The position numbers were made by a program, and so were the translations under genes. A stretch of 64,000 nt of DNA from Chelativorans multitrophicus (GTDB lineage: Bacteria > Pseudomonadota > Alphaproteobacteria > Rhizobiales > Rhizobiaceae): positions 310,001-374,000 of the forward strand of contig NZ_JAAAPL010000003.1 of NCBI RefSeq assembly GCF_011317445.1, in the 5' to 3' direction. The stretch's first letter is position 1. Every line of letters begins with the position of its first letter. Positions 26,484 to 35,555 of the stretch are shown here, piece by piece. The notes under the pieces were generated by a model that had not been told where the DNA came from, did no database searches, and saw nothing but the letters and a program-made list of their open reading frames with translations.

Positions 26484-27806
26484 ATGACAATGTCCATCGC
26501 GGTGGGGAAGAGCCCCGCCGAGCAGGCCAACATTCGGCGCGCCGTCACGGCGGCGACCATCGGCACGATTATCGAATGGTTCGACTATGCGCTCTACGGC
26601 GCCGCGGCCGGGCTGATCATCAACAAGCTGTTCTTCCCGCAATTCTCGGAATCGGCCGGCGTGCTGGCGGCTTTCGCCACCTTCGCCGTCGGTTTCTTCA
26701 GCCGGCCGCTCGGCGGCGTGCTGATCTCGCATATGGGTGACCGCTTCGGCCGCAAGCCGGCGCTGATCTTCACCATATCGCTGATGGGCCTCACCACCGT
26801 TGCGATGGGCTTGCTGCCGACCTATGCGCAGGTCGGCCTCTGGGCGCCCGCCCTGCTGGTTTTGCTGCGCCTGCTCCAGGGTTTCGGCGCCGGTGCCGAA
26901 TATGCCGGCGCGGTGACGCTTGTTGCCGAATACGTTCCGCCGGAGCGCAAGGCCTATTACACCGCTTACCTCCAGGCGGCGACGGTGGTCGGCATCATGC
27001 TGGCGACGCTCATGTTCCTGCTCGTATCCTACCTGCCGGAGGAGACGCTGTTCGGCTGGGCTTGGCGCGTGCCCTTCCTGATCTCTGCGCTGCTTTTCGG
27101 CGTGGCGCTCTACATCCGCAAGAACCTCGATGAGACGCCGGAATATGTCGCTGCCATGAAGAAAGCGGCAGAGCGACGTCACGAGCAGCGCGTGCCAATC
27201 GGCGAGTTGATCACGAAGAGCCCGCGCGAATTGCTGTTCGGCTTCCTGTCGGTCACCGGCCACAACGCCAACGCCTACATCCTGAGCGCCTTCAGCTTGA
27301 GCTACATGACCAACACGCTCGGCATGACCCGCACCGACTCACTGACCGCGGTTATGATCGCGACGCTTACAGGCATCATTATGACGCCGCCGATGGGCGC
27401 TCTCGCCGATCGCATCGGCCATGCGCGGGTTTATTTCTTCGGCGCGGTCTTCGTCTTCTTCTTTGCCTTCCCGATGTTCGCGATGCTCGATACGAAGAAC
27501 GTCGTCCTCGCCACGCTCGCGCTCAGCATCGGCTACGGCATCGGCTTCGGCGGGCTCGCCAGCGCGCAGGGTGCCTTCCTTGCCAACCTCTTCCCGGTTC
27601 GCTACCGGTTCTCCGGTATCGCCATGACCCGAGAGCTGAACAGCCTGCTCATCGCCGGTCCGACGCCTTTCATCGCCTCGGCGCTGGTCGGCTGGGGCGG
27701 CGGCGAACCGACGCTGGTCGTCGGCTATTTGATGCTGTGCTGTGCAGTAACCGCGATCGCGATCCTCGCGGTCCGCTCGCGATCCTTCGAACGCGGCTCC
27801 ACCTGA
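26484..27806 (+). CDS. MFS transporter, metabolite:H+ symporter (MHS) type
   Basis: 440-aa inner-membrane permease with about 12 helices, related to ShiA/ProP/KgtP. The N-terminus TIGTIIEWFDYALYG is the diagnostic MHS motif. GDRFGRKPAL is the A-like loop motif between helices 2 and 3, and LADRIGHARVY is its repeat in the second half. A GGAGGAATTCCC ribosome binding site precedes the ATG. It is intact and is likely the functional importer of this catabolic cluster, in contrast to the two dead MFS genes upstream. Confidence 0.92.
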   Translation: MTMSIAVGKSPAEQANIRRAVTAATIGTIIEWFDYALYGAAAGLIINKLFFPQFSESAGVLAAFATFAVGFFSRPLGGVLISHMGDRFGRKPALIFTISLMGLTTVAMGLLPTYAQVGLWAPALLVLLRLLQGFGAGAEYAGAVTLVAEYVPPERKAYYTAYLQAATVVGIMLATLMFLLVSYLPEETLFGWAWRVPFLISALLFGVALYIRKNLDETPEYVAAMKKAAERRHEQRVPIGELITKSPRELLFGFLSVTGHNANAYILSAFSLSYMTNTLGMTRTDSLTAVMIATLTGIIMTPPMGALADRIGHARVYFFGAVFVFFFAFPMFAMLDTKNVVLATLALSIGYGIGFGGLASAQGAFLANLFPVRYRFSGIAMTRELNSLLIAGPTPFIASALVGWGGGEPTLVVGYLMLCCAVTAIAILAVRSRSFERGST

Positions 27807-28013
27807 AGCCGCGGCAGGAGGTGTCTGACCGCCTTCGGTTCGTGCACCCCGTGCATACCGGCGATACGATCTGCAGGGGGTGACGACCAGCGCCCAGGAA
27901 ACGGCCCCGAACGCGCAAATATGGACCGCGCAACCGAGCGGTGCGAAGTGTAAATCAACAGGATGTGGTGCTATCTTGCGGCCACATCCTGCTTGTCGAA
28001 TGGAAGGCTCAAG
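27807..28013. other. Intergenic region before the SDR gene
   Basis: About 200 bases without a gene. The sequence style changes here: the two following genes are less G+C-extreme and use more A/T third positions than the transporter, which hints at a boundary between acquired segments. No clear terminator or repeat seen. Confidence 0.4.
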
Positions 28014-28748
28014 ATGACGATACGATTTGACGGGAAAACCGCGCTGATCACAGCCGCAGCTCAAGGGATCGGCCGTGCAAGCGCGCTGGCTTTCGCGGAA
28101 GCCGGCGCAAAAGTCTATGCAACCGACATCAACATGGGCGCGCTGAAGGAGATCGAAGGCGTTTCGGGAATCATCACGCGCAAGCTCAACGTTCTCGACG
28201 AGACGGAAGTCAAGGCAATCGTCGCTGAAATCGGGCAGGTCGACATTCTGTTCAACTGTGCGGGCGTCGTTCACGGCGGCACAATTCTTGAGATGAAGGA
28301 CGAAGATCTCGATTTCGCAGTTAATCTCAATGTCAAGGCGATGATTCGCACCATCCGTGCAATATTGCCGGGCATGTTGGAACGCAAGGACGGCGCTATC
28401 ATCAATATGGCCTCCGTTGCATCGAGCGTTAAGGGTGTGCCGAACCGCTTTGCCTATAGCGTCACGAAGGCTGCGGTCATCGGGCTGACCAAGGCCGTTG
28501 CTGCCGATTATGTCACCAAAGGCATCCGCTGTAACGCGATCTGCCCCGGCACGGTCGAAAGCCCGTCGCTGCAGGATCGTCTCCGCGCACAGGGGAATTA
28601 TGAAGAGCAGCGTGCGGCCTTTATTGCTCGTCAACCGATTGGCCGTATAGGCCAGCCTGAAGAGATCGCCGATCTCGTCGTCTACCTCGCTGGCGCCACT
28701 TATACGACCGGCCAAGCGTACAATATCGACGGCGGCTGGACGATTTAA
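28014..28748 (+). CDS. SDR oxidoreductase, 2-keto-3-deoxy-L-fuconate dehydrogenase-like
   Basis: 244-aa short-chain dehydrogenase. The cofactor motif TAAAQGIGRA, the catalytic serine in INMASVASS and the YSVTK (Tyr-X3-Lys) pair are all present. The extended similarity (NCAGVVHGGTILE, SSVKGVPNRFAYSVTKAAVI, RCNAICPGTVESPSLQDRL) is characteristic of 2-keto-3-deoxy-L-fuconate dehydrogenases, which produce 2,4-diketo-3-deoxy-L-fuconate. The FAH-type hydrolase for that product follows after 38 bases. Start ATG 28014. Confidence 0.88.
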   Translation: MTIRFDGKTALITAAAQGIGRASALAFAEAGAKVYATDINMGALKEIEGVSGIITRKLNVLDETEVKAIVAEIGQVDILFNCAGVVHGGTILEMKDEDLDFAVNLNVKAMIRTIRAILPGMLERKDGAIINMASVASSVKGVPNRFAYSVTKAAVIGLTKAVAADYVTKGIRCNAICPGTVESPSLQDRLRAQGNYEEQRAAFIARQPIGRIGQPEEIADLVVYLAGATYTTGQAYNIDGGWTI

Positions 28749-28786
28749 ATCCTCAGCCGCTTCACCAATCTCCCAGGAGTAAACAC

Positions 28787-29632
28787 ATGAAGTTTCTTCG
28801 CTATGGCGAAACCGGACAGGAGAAGCCGGGTCTTCTCGATGCCGACGGCAATATTCGTGACCTGTCCGCGCATATCAGCGATCTGTCGGGTGGAGCTCTG
28901 AATCCCGAAGCGCTGGCCAAGCTTGGCTCACTCGATGTCAATTCATTACCAAAGGTCGAAGGCAACCCGCGTCTGGGCCCGTGTGTTGCGGGTACCGGCA
29001 AGTTCATCTGCATTGGTCTCAACTATTCCGACCACGCCGCCGAAACCGGCGCCGCTGTTCCGTCCGAGCCGATCATCTTCATGAAGGCCACTTCGGCGAT
29101 CGTCGGCCCGAACGACGATCTCATCATCCCGCGCGGTTCTGAAAAGACCGACTGGGAGGTCGAGCTCGGCATTGTCATCGGCAAGACCGCAAAATATGTC
29201 AGCGAAGATAACGCGCTCGACTATGTGGCCGGCTATTGCACCATTCACGACGTTTCCGAACGTGCCTTCCAGATCGAACGTCAGGGCCAATGGACCAAGG
29301 GCAAGTCCTGCGACACGTTCGGCCCGACCGGTCCATGGCTCGTCACCAAGGACGAGATTGCAGACCCGGAAAATCTCGGCATGTGGCTGACGGTCAATGG
29401 CGAAACCATGCAGAACGGTTCGTCGAAAACCATGATCTATGGCATACGCCATCTCGTTTCTTATCTGTCGCAGTTTATGTCGCTGCAGCCTGGTGACATC
29501 ATCTCCACAGGCACGCCCCCCGGCGTCGGCATGGGTATGAAGCCCCCGCGCTATCTCAAGCCTGGCGACGTTGTCGAACTTGGCATCGAAGGGCTTGGCA
29601 CTCAGAAACAGAACGTGCGCGCCGATATCTGA
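28787..29632 (+). CDS. FAH-family hydrolase, probable 2,4-diketo-3-deoxy-L-fuconate hydrolase
   Basis: 281-aa fumarylacetoacetate-hydrolase-superfamily enzyme. Metal and catalytic residues lie in ICIGLNYSDHAAETG, the WEVELGIVIG stretch (Glu ligands) and IISTGTPPGVGMGMKPPRYL. The closest characterised subgroup cleaves 2,4-diketo-3-deoxy-L-fuconate to pyruvate and L-lactate. Many homologues are annotated ureidoglycolate lyase, but no purine genes are nearby. CCCAGGAGTAAACAC precedes the ATG. Likely forms an operon with the SDR gene. Confidence 0.88.
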   Translation: MKFLRYGETGQEKPGLLDADGNIRDLSAHISDLSGGALNPEALAKLGSLDVNSLPKVEGNPRLGPCVAGTGKFICIGLNYSDHAAETGAAVPSEPIIFMKATSAIVGPNDDLIIPRGSEKTDWEVELGIVIGKTAKYVSEDNALDYVAGYCTIHDVSERAFQIERQGQWTKGKSCDTFGPTGPWLVTKDEIADPENLGMWLTVNGETMQNGSSKTMIYGIRHLVSYLSQFMSLQPGDIISTGTPPGVGMGMKPPRYLKPGDVVELGIEGLGTQKQNVRADI

Positions 29633-29634
29633 TC

Positions 29635-29661
29635 ACGGGTGAAGTCGCACACCTCACCCGT
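29635..29661 (+). terminator. Hairpin after the FAH-family gene
   Basis: ACGGGTGA and TCACCCGT form an 8-bp stem starting within a few bases of the stop codon. No strong U tract follows, so this is either a Rho-assisted terminator or an mRNA-end stabiliser. Confidence 0.45.
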
Positions 29662-29871
29662 AACACTTCCGGATTGCTGATTGACGGCGACGGCAATACC
29701 GAGCGTTGTTACGCTATTCTGACGAGGCACCGACGCGCACAAGGCGTCGGAGCCATCACGCCGAGTTTGTTGACGGCGTCATCTCCGAGATCTGCATCGA
29801 TCCCAAAGGAGAGATTGCGGGGATCAGTCCGCTGCCATCTCCGCCCGCCCATCCGGCGCGCAGGATATAGC

Positions 29872-30786
29872 CTACATCGTCTTTCCGATCTCGGCGAGCA
29901 GTGAACGAAACCAGTGGCTGTAGGGCTCCCGATGCATGCGTTCGTGCCACCAGGCCCGGTTCTGCATGACCGGAAGCCTGACGGGCAATTCGGCGATGCT
30001 CAATTGATATTGCTGAAGATAGCTGATGACGAACCGCTTTGACACGGTGGCGATGAGATCGGAGTTCGCGACGATCTCCGCAACCGTCAGAAGGTTCTGC
30101 ACGCGAAACTGGACAAAAGGCCGATCGCCCCGCTGAGCCAGCCTCTCGTGCAGCAGCAGTTCCGTCGTCGTCTTGCTCGGTGTGTCGAACTGGACGTGCG
30201 GAAGCGCAACATAACGTTCGTAAGAGAGGTTGCCGTCTTCAAGCGCCGGATGTCCGGCGCGAGCGATGCATACCAGTTCGTCCGTGAAAAGCACCCGTGA
30301 GCGCAGGACCGGAGCCGGAGTGACGTTCCATCCCACAAGAAAATCGACCTCGCCCTTTTCGAGAGCGCTGGTGTCGTGAAGGCGATCGGGCGGGCGTATT
30401 TCCAACTGCACTCCGGGTGCACGGACCGCAACCTCGGACATCACCCGGGCCAAGAACACGTTTTCCGTATAGCCGGTTGCCGCAAGCCTGATCGTCAGTC
30501 CGCTTGTTTTCGGATCGAATTCCTGGGGAGAGGACGAAAGCCGCTCCATAGTCGCCAAGACCTGGTGGATTTCCGATTCCAGCAAGATGGCGCGCGGCGT
30601 GGGAACCATATGGCCGCCGGACCAGACCAGCAGCGGATCATCAAAATAAGCTCGCAGCTTTGCCAGCATCCGGCTCATTGTCGGCTGCTTCAGGCCCAGC
30701 TTGAAAGCCGCGCGTGAGACATTTCTTTCCTCCATCAGGATCGAGAAACCGCGCAGCGTAAACAGATCAATCTTCCATCTATCCAT
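29872..30786 (-). CDS. LysR-family transcriptional regulator
   Basis: 304 aa. N-terminal LysR helix-turn-helix: FSILMEERNVSRAAFKLGLK and TMSRMLAKLRAYFDDPLLVW. The NodD-like subgroup is suggested by DLFTLRGFSILMEERNVSRA. The rest is a two-lobed effector domain. It diverges from the acyl-CoA synthetase gene with about 110 bases between starts, the usual arrangement for a LysR activator of the neighbouring operon. Confidence 0.93.
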   Translation of the reverse strand: MDRWKIDLFTLRGFSILMEERNVSRAAFKLGLKQPTMSRMLAKLRAYFDDPLLVWSGGHMVPTPRAILLESEIHQVLATMERLSSSPQEFDPKTSGLTIRLAATGYTENVFLARVMSEVAVRAPGVQLEIRPPDRLHDTSALEKGEVDFLVGWNVTPAPVLRSRVLFTDELVCIARAGHPALEDGNLSYERYVALPHVQFDTPSKTTTELLLHERLAQRGDRPFVQFRVQNLLTVAEIVANSDLIATVSKRFVISYLQQYQLSIAELPVRLPVMQNRAWWHERMHREPYSHWFRSLLAEIGKTM

Positions 30787-30894
30787 TTCGGAATACTTTC
30801 TATGCCATGGCAGCTCTTTCTTTCACCCCTCCCGCTAAGCAATAGGGATCTGAACGGCATGCCTTTCGACCGCTGGATTGTGAAGGAGGAAACA

Positions 30895-32841
30895 ATGACC
30901 AACACGCCCGCTGGTGTCCCTGGTAGGAAAGTGCTGCCGGAAACAGCGGATGAAGCCTTACTTGATCGACCCTACCGGTCAATAGCAGATGTGGAGGCGA
31001 TTGAAGAGGTTCCGCTTGAGCATCGTCTGGGCGTCGTGGACTTCTGCAAAAGGATCTCGTTGGCTCTGGCTTCGCGCGATGCTGACGATGTCGCGATATC
31101 CTATGTCCACGACGGAGATGTTGATCGCGCGCCTGACGAGGTTACCTTCGCCAGCTTTCGCCAGAACATCGCTCGGACCGCCACACTCTTGCGCTCGCGG
31201 GGCCTGGGACCGGACGACGTCGTCGCCGTATTGCTTCCGGCTGTTCCCCAGATCTATTGGGCGCTTCTTGGCAGCATGGCGAACTCCATCGCCTTTCCCA
31301 TAAATTGGATGCTGGAAGCCCCGGCGCTGCTGCATCTCCTAAAGGAGGCCGAGGTCAAATCCGTGATCGCGCTCGGACCGACACCCGGCTTCAGGATCTG
31401 GGAATCCCTGATGTCGGTCATTGATGCCTTGCCGCCCGGCCTGCCGGTTTTTTCCGTAGCCGGCCCCGGCGGAACGGTCCTCGACAATGATCTCGACGCG
31501 CAACTGGCATCTCTATCGGATGACGAGCTTGAAGCAGAGACTCCTAAGAGCGGTGACGTGACTGCGGTCTACGTGCACTCTGGCGGAACCACCGGAATGC
31601 CTAAGATCGTCAAGCTCTCGCACCGGAACATGTCCTACCGGCATTGGACGCTCCAACTCGCCTCCAGTTTGAAGCTCGGTGAGGTGATCCTCCACGACAC
31701 GCCGATGTTCCATGTCGGGGGATTGATCGGCCGCTGCCTCTCGCCCCTGGCGAGCGGCGCGAGCGTTCTCATACCGAGCATCATGGGCGCGCGCGACAAG
31801 CGTTACATGTCCAACTACTGGAAGTTCGTCGATAAATACGGCGTCACGCGCCTATCCGGCGTGCCGACGACACTCGCCGTCTTGGCGAAGACCCCAACGG
31901 AGGGGGTAAATCTAACGTCGCTCGCCCCCTACTTCATCACCGGATCCACAGCCCTGCCTGTATCGGTTCGCGCAGAGTTCGAAAGAGTTTCCGGCGTCCG
32001 CGTCCTCAACTCCTACGGCATGACCGAGAACACGGCGAGCATCGCCATCGATCCCCGCGATGGTCCGCGAAAGGATGGGAGCTCCGGAATCCGGCTGCCC
32101 TATACGCAGATACGTGTCGTTCCCTTGGATGGAAAGGCCGACGATTCGTCCCCGTCCGATACGGCAGCGGTCGGCATGCTGCAAATCAGAGGACCTGGTG
32201 TCGCGTCAGGCTATGTCAACGCGGCTCACGCAGCCGCAAGCCGTACGGAGGATGGTTGGCTGATCACCGGCGATCTCGGCCGCATAGATGAGGACGGATA
32301 TGTTTTCGTCACGGGGCGCGCAAAGGACGTGATCATCCGCGGCGGGCACAACATAGATCCGGCCCTGATCGAAGAGCCGCTGTTGAAGCTGCCCGCCGTT
32401 CTCCATGCGGCAGCGGTCGGCAAGCCCGATAGCTATGCCGGTGAACTGCCCGTCGCTTACGTCCAGCTCGTGCCGGGCTCATCGGCGACGCCGGAGAGCC
32501 TGATGGCCTATCTCAAGGACTGCATAGTCGAGCGTGCTGCTCTCCCCAAAAGCATCACAATCGTCGACATGTTGCCGCTGACGGATGTCGGGAAGCCTCT
32601 GAAAACCGAGCTTCGACGGCGCAGCGCCGAGGAAGAATTCCGCTCCGTCTTGTCGGACATTTTCGAAGGGAGTGCAGAGCCCGGCATGCTGGAGGTCAAA
32701 GCCCTCAACTCGGCCAATCTCGGGATCGCGATTTCGATCGCCGTCGAGGGTGTTCCGAAGGAGGAACAACCCGAAGTGGACAGACGTATCGCGCAGGTGA
32801 TGGGCCACTATCCGCATCCCTATGCGATCGAGTGGCGGTGA
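30895..32841 (+). CDS. AMP-dependent acyl-CoA synthetase
   Basis: 648-aa ANL-superfamily enzyme that activates a carboxylic acid through an acyl-adenylate to a CoA thioester. The ATP-binding motif is VHSGGTTGMPKIVKL. The hinge and A8 region are ITGDLGRIDEDGYVFVTGR with KDVIIRGGHNI, and GKPLKTELRR gives the C-terminal catalytic lysine. About 90 residues extend beyond the usual end (EEEFRSVLSDIFEGSAEPGM onward). It starts at 30895 after AAGGAGGAAACA. Context with an organic-acid importer, a CitE-like lyase and a cupin suggests activation of an imported acid. Confidence 0.9.
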   Translation: MTNTPAGVPGRKVLPETADEALLDRPYRSIADVEAIEEVPLEHRLGVVDFCKRISLALASRDADDVAISYVHDGDVDRAPDEVTFASFRQNIARTATLLRSRGLGPDDVVAVLLPAVPQIYWALLGSMANSIAFPINWMLEAPALLHLLKEAEVKSVIALGPTPGFRIWESLMSVIDALPPGLPVFSVAGPGGTVLDNDLDAQLASLSDDELEAETPKSGDVTAVYVHSGGTTGMPKIVKLSHRNMSYRHWTLQLASSLKLGEVILHDTPMFHVGGLIGRCLSPLASGASVLIPSIMGARDKRYMSNYWKFVDKYGVTRLSGVPTTLAVLAKTPTEGVNLTSLAPYFITGSTALPVSVRAEFERVSGVRVLNSYGMTENTASIAIDPRDGPRKDGSSGIRLPYTQIRVVPLDGKADDSSPSDTAAVGMLQIRGPGVASGYVNAAHAAASRTEDGWLITGDLGRIDEDGYVFVTGRAKDVIIRGGHNIDPALIEEPLLKLPAVLHAAAVGKPDSYAGELPVAYVQLVPGSSATPESLMAYLKDCIVERAALPKSITIVDMLPLTDVGKPLKTELRRRSAEEEFRSVLSDIFEGSAEPGMLEVKALNSANLGIAISIAVEGVPKEEQPEVDRRIAQVMGHYPHPYAIEWR

Positions 32842-32980
32842 GCGGTGTTCGGGGCGGCGGAAAAGTTGGTTGAAGAGCATGCCAGTATGCACAGCGCGAA
32901 TACCGTGTATGCACTGAACCTTATGATGGCCGGGTTATTTAAACCCAGCTGCTGAGTTAGAATGCGCTCATGATAGAAAT

Positions 32981-33035
32981 CGTGGTTTTTCGACCACGTT
33001 GGAGGAGGGCGCTTCTATCGAGGAATCGAAGCGCC
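32981..33035 (+). promoter_or_regulatory. Two tandem hairpins in the leader of the NitT/TauT-type importer
   Basis: CGTGGT-TTTTCG-ACCACG (32981-32998) is followed by GGCGCTTC-N12-GAAGCGCC (33008-33035), then the ribosome binding site GGGAGGA at about 33051. They separate the synthetase gene from the binding-protein gene and may terminate, attenuate or stabilise the transcript. Confidence 0.4.
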
Positions 33036-33061
33036 GAATGGACAGAAATGGGAGGATCCAG

Positions 33062-34003
33062 ATGTTCAGGAACTTGTTGCGTGCGTCGATAGTGACGCTG
33101 TTCGCGGGATTGGCTCTTTCGGCGCCGAGCATGGCGCAGGAGAAGCTTCCGCTAAGAGTTGCCTACGTTCCGGCCGCGCCAGGGCTTGTCGTATGGGTGG
33201 CGCAGGATAAGGGATTTTTCGCCGAGCAAGGACTGGATGTCTCCTTCGTTCCCCTGCAGAACATTTCTCTCGTGCCGGGGGCCATCGGCAAGCAGCTCGA
33301 TGTGGGAATGGTGACGGTTCCCGACCTGATCAAGGCGTCTGCCGGCGGGCTTGACGTGGTGGCCATCTCAGGGGGCCATATCGAGGTCGAAGGAAGCACG
33401 ACTAATGTTCTTGTGGCACGCAAGGACGCAGGCATTTCCAGCATCAAGGACATATCCGGTAAGACCGTCGGCACCCCGACTGTGGGCGCCATTCTTCACG
33501 TAGCGCTCCTGCACTGGATGAAGAAGGAAGGCATCCCTGCCAACTCGATCCGAGCCGTCGAGGTACCCTTTTCCAATATGCCCGACCAACTTGAGGCCGC
33601 CCGCATCGACGTAGCGGTCGGCGCGCAGCCCTTTGCGGATCGCATGCTTGCTGCCGGAAACCTGTCGCTCGGAAACCCGCTGCTGCAGATCGCGAACCCG
33701 GTATTGGCTACACTCTGGATTTCCGAACGTGGCTGGGCCGAGGAGAACAAGGAGGCAGCGGCCAAATGGAATGCCGCATTGCAGCAGTCGAAGGACTTCA
33801 TCGCCAATGACCCGGATGGGGCCCGCGAGATCCTCGCCAAATACACCAAGCTTCCTGCCCCCGTCGTGCAATCCCTTGAGCTTCCTCATTTCGAAACGAA
33901 ACTGGAAGCACAAGAAATCGACGTGTGGGCTCAGGTTCTGCGCGAACTCGATCAGTTGCAAGAACAGATCGATGCGTCGAATCTTATCGCGACCGTAAAA
34001 TAG
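33062..34003 (+). CDS. ABC transporter periplasmic binding protein, NitT/TauT/SsuA type
   Basis: 313 aa. Signal peptide MFRNLLRASIVTLFAGLALS with cleavage near SMAQE. The mature protein begins LPLRVAYVPAAPGLVVWVAQ, followed by GFFAEQGLDVSFVPL, the hallmark of the NMT1/SsuA family that binds sulfonates, thiamine precursors or aromatic/organic acids. The ATG at 33062 is preferred because of GGGAGGATCCAG just upstream. It leads an importer operon with its ATPase and two permeases. Confidence 0.9.
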   Translation: MFRNLLRASIVTLFAGLALSAPSMAQEKLPLRVAYVPAAPGLVVWVAQDKGFFAEQGLDVSFVPLQNISLVPGAIGKQLDVGMVTVPDLIKASAGGLDVVAISGGHIEVEGSTTNVLVARKDAGISSIKDISGKTVGTPTVGAILHVALLHWMKKEGIPANSIRAVEVPFSNMPDQLEAARIDVAVGAQPFADRMLAAGNLSLGNPLLQIANPVLATLWISERGWAEENKEAAAKWNAALQQSKDFIANDPDGAREILAKYTKLPAPVVQSLELPHFETKLEAQEIDVWAQVLRELDQLQEQIDASNLIATVK

Positions 34004-34009
34004 AGACGC

Positions 34010-34777
34010 ATGGTGCCCATTTTCGAACTCGAGGACGTCTCGCTCTCCTATGAACTCGCTGGGGGAGCCCGGAACGTCCTGCGGAATATAAGCTTCACCG
34101 TATCCGACGGCGAAATACTTACTTTCTGTGGGGCATCCGGCACCGGCAAGACGTCGCTGCTGCGGATCATGGCTGGACTGACCAGGCAGACGGGCGGCAC
34201 CGCGAATTTTCGCGGTGCTCCCATCGATGGTCCGGCTAATGACGTCGCCATCGTTTTTCAGGACTATTCCAACGCCCTTTTGCAATGGCGAACGGTCGGC
34301 CGGAATGTCGCGTTGGGCATAGAGAGGACGCTCAAGGGGACGGAACTGAAAGACCGCGTGATGGACGCGCTGCGGCTGGTCGGCCTTGAGAAAAACGTCA
34401 ACGATTATCCATGGCAGCTTTCGGGTGGCATGCAACAGCGCGTCCAGATCGCCCGGGCACTGGCGCTCAAGCCATCCGTCCTGCTTATGGACGAACCTTT
34501 CGCGGCACTTGATGCGATGACCAAAGCGTCGCTTCAGGACGAACTGCTGAACATTCGCGACAAGACCGGCGCAAACATCGTGTTTATTACACATGACATC
34601 GAGGAGGCCGTTTATCTCGGGGATCGCGTCGCCGTCCTGAGGGGGACGCCGAGTACCGTGGAGCAGCTGTTCGATATTGCGCTGCCAAAGCCGCGCAACC
34701 AGATCACGACGAGGGAATTGCCTGAGTTCCTTGCCTTGCGTCATCAGATTCATGACGCGATTGGAGGACATTCGTGA
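34010..34777 (+). CDS. ABC transporter ATP-binding protein (SsuB/TauB type)
   Basis: 255-aa ATPase. Walker A GASGTGKTS, Q-loop VFQDYSNALLQWRTV, signature LSGGMQQRVQIARALA, Walker B LLMDEPFAALD and H-loop FITHDIEEAV match the NitT/TauT import class. It begins six bases after the binding-protein stop, and its end overlaps the first permease start (GTGA). Confidence 0.94.
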   Translation: MVPIFELEDVSLSYELAGGARNVLRNISFTVSDGEILTFCGASGTGKTSLLRIMAGLTRQTGGTANFRGAPIDGPANDVAIVFQDYSNALLQWRTVGRNVALGIERTLKGTELKDRVMDALRLVGLEKNVNDYPWQLSGGMQQRVQIARALALKPSVLLMDEPFAALDAMTKASLQDELLNIRDKTGANIVFITHDIEEAVYLGDRVAVLRGTPSTVEQLFDIALPKPRNQITTRELPEFLALRHQIHDAIGGHS

Positions 34778-35550
34778 AGCTCAGTCCGCTTCTGCGGGGA
34801 ATCGGAGGTCTGCTGGTTTTTGTACTGGCGTGGGAGTTTCTGATTCAGTCCGGAATGATCCGCTTCCAATATCTTCCTCCGCCGTCGGCGATAGCGATTG
34901 CCTTCAACGAGCTCATAGCAACTCCGACGATGTATGCGGAAATGATGCATACGATCGGTGCGGCTTTGGGCTCCTGGGTTATCGCGGCCATGATCGGAAT
35001 TGTTTTGGGAGCGGCGCTCGGCCTCTCAAAGTCTCTGCGTACCTATACCATGACAAGCATCGAGGTACTGCGGCCACTGCCTCCCGTAGCGCTCATCCCG
35101 GTGGCACTGCTGATGTTCGGCTTTTCCTTGAAGACCGAGCTTTTTGTCATTGCGATCCCCGCCATCTGGCCGATCCTGGTCGGCACGATGGGCGGCGTCC
35201 TCTCCACATCGACACGGCTCAGGGAAGTGGCGAGGTCGCTGAAGCTGCACCGCAGCGAAATTCTCTTCAAGATTCTGATTCCCGCCGCCGCTCCCTCGGT
35301 TCTTGTGGGTTGCCGGCTGAGCATGTCACTCTCGCTGGTCCTCGCCATCGTCGTCGAAATGATCGGCAATCCGGAAGGGCTGGGGTATGCGGTGGTCCGC
35401 GAGGCACAGGCTCTCAATCCCAACCTCATGTTCGCCTATATCATACTGATCGGCCTTCTGGGCGTTCTCTTCAACCACTTCCTCGTCGTCGCGAGCAAGA
35501 TATTGCTGCCAGGTGAGTTCCGGCGGCCAAATTCGCTGATGGGGAGGTGA
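34774..35550 (+). CDS. ABC transporter permease (SsuC/TauC type), first of two
   Basis: 258-aa inner-membrane permease with about six helices. The EAA-like loop is REVARSLKLHRSEILFKILIPAA. Translation begins at a GTG overlapping the ATPase stop. It is paired with a second, different permease gene immediately downstream, so the channel is probably a heterodimer. Confidence 0.92.
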   Translation: MKLSPLLRGIGGLLVFVLAWEFLIQSGMIRFQYLPPPSAIAIAFNELIATPTMYAEMMHTIGAALGSWVIAAMIGIVLGAALGLSKSLRTYTMTSIEVLRPLPPVALIPVALLMFGFSLKTELFVIAIPAIWPILVGTMGGVLSTSTRLREVARSLKLHRSEILFKILIPAAAPSVLVGCRLSMSLSLVLAIVVEMIGNPEGLGYAVVREAQALNPNLMFAYIILIGLLGVLFNHFLVVASKILLPGEFRRPNSLMGR

Positions 35551-35555
35551 GGGCT

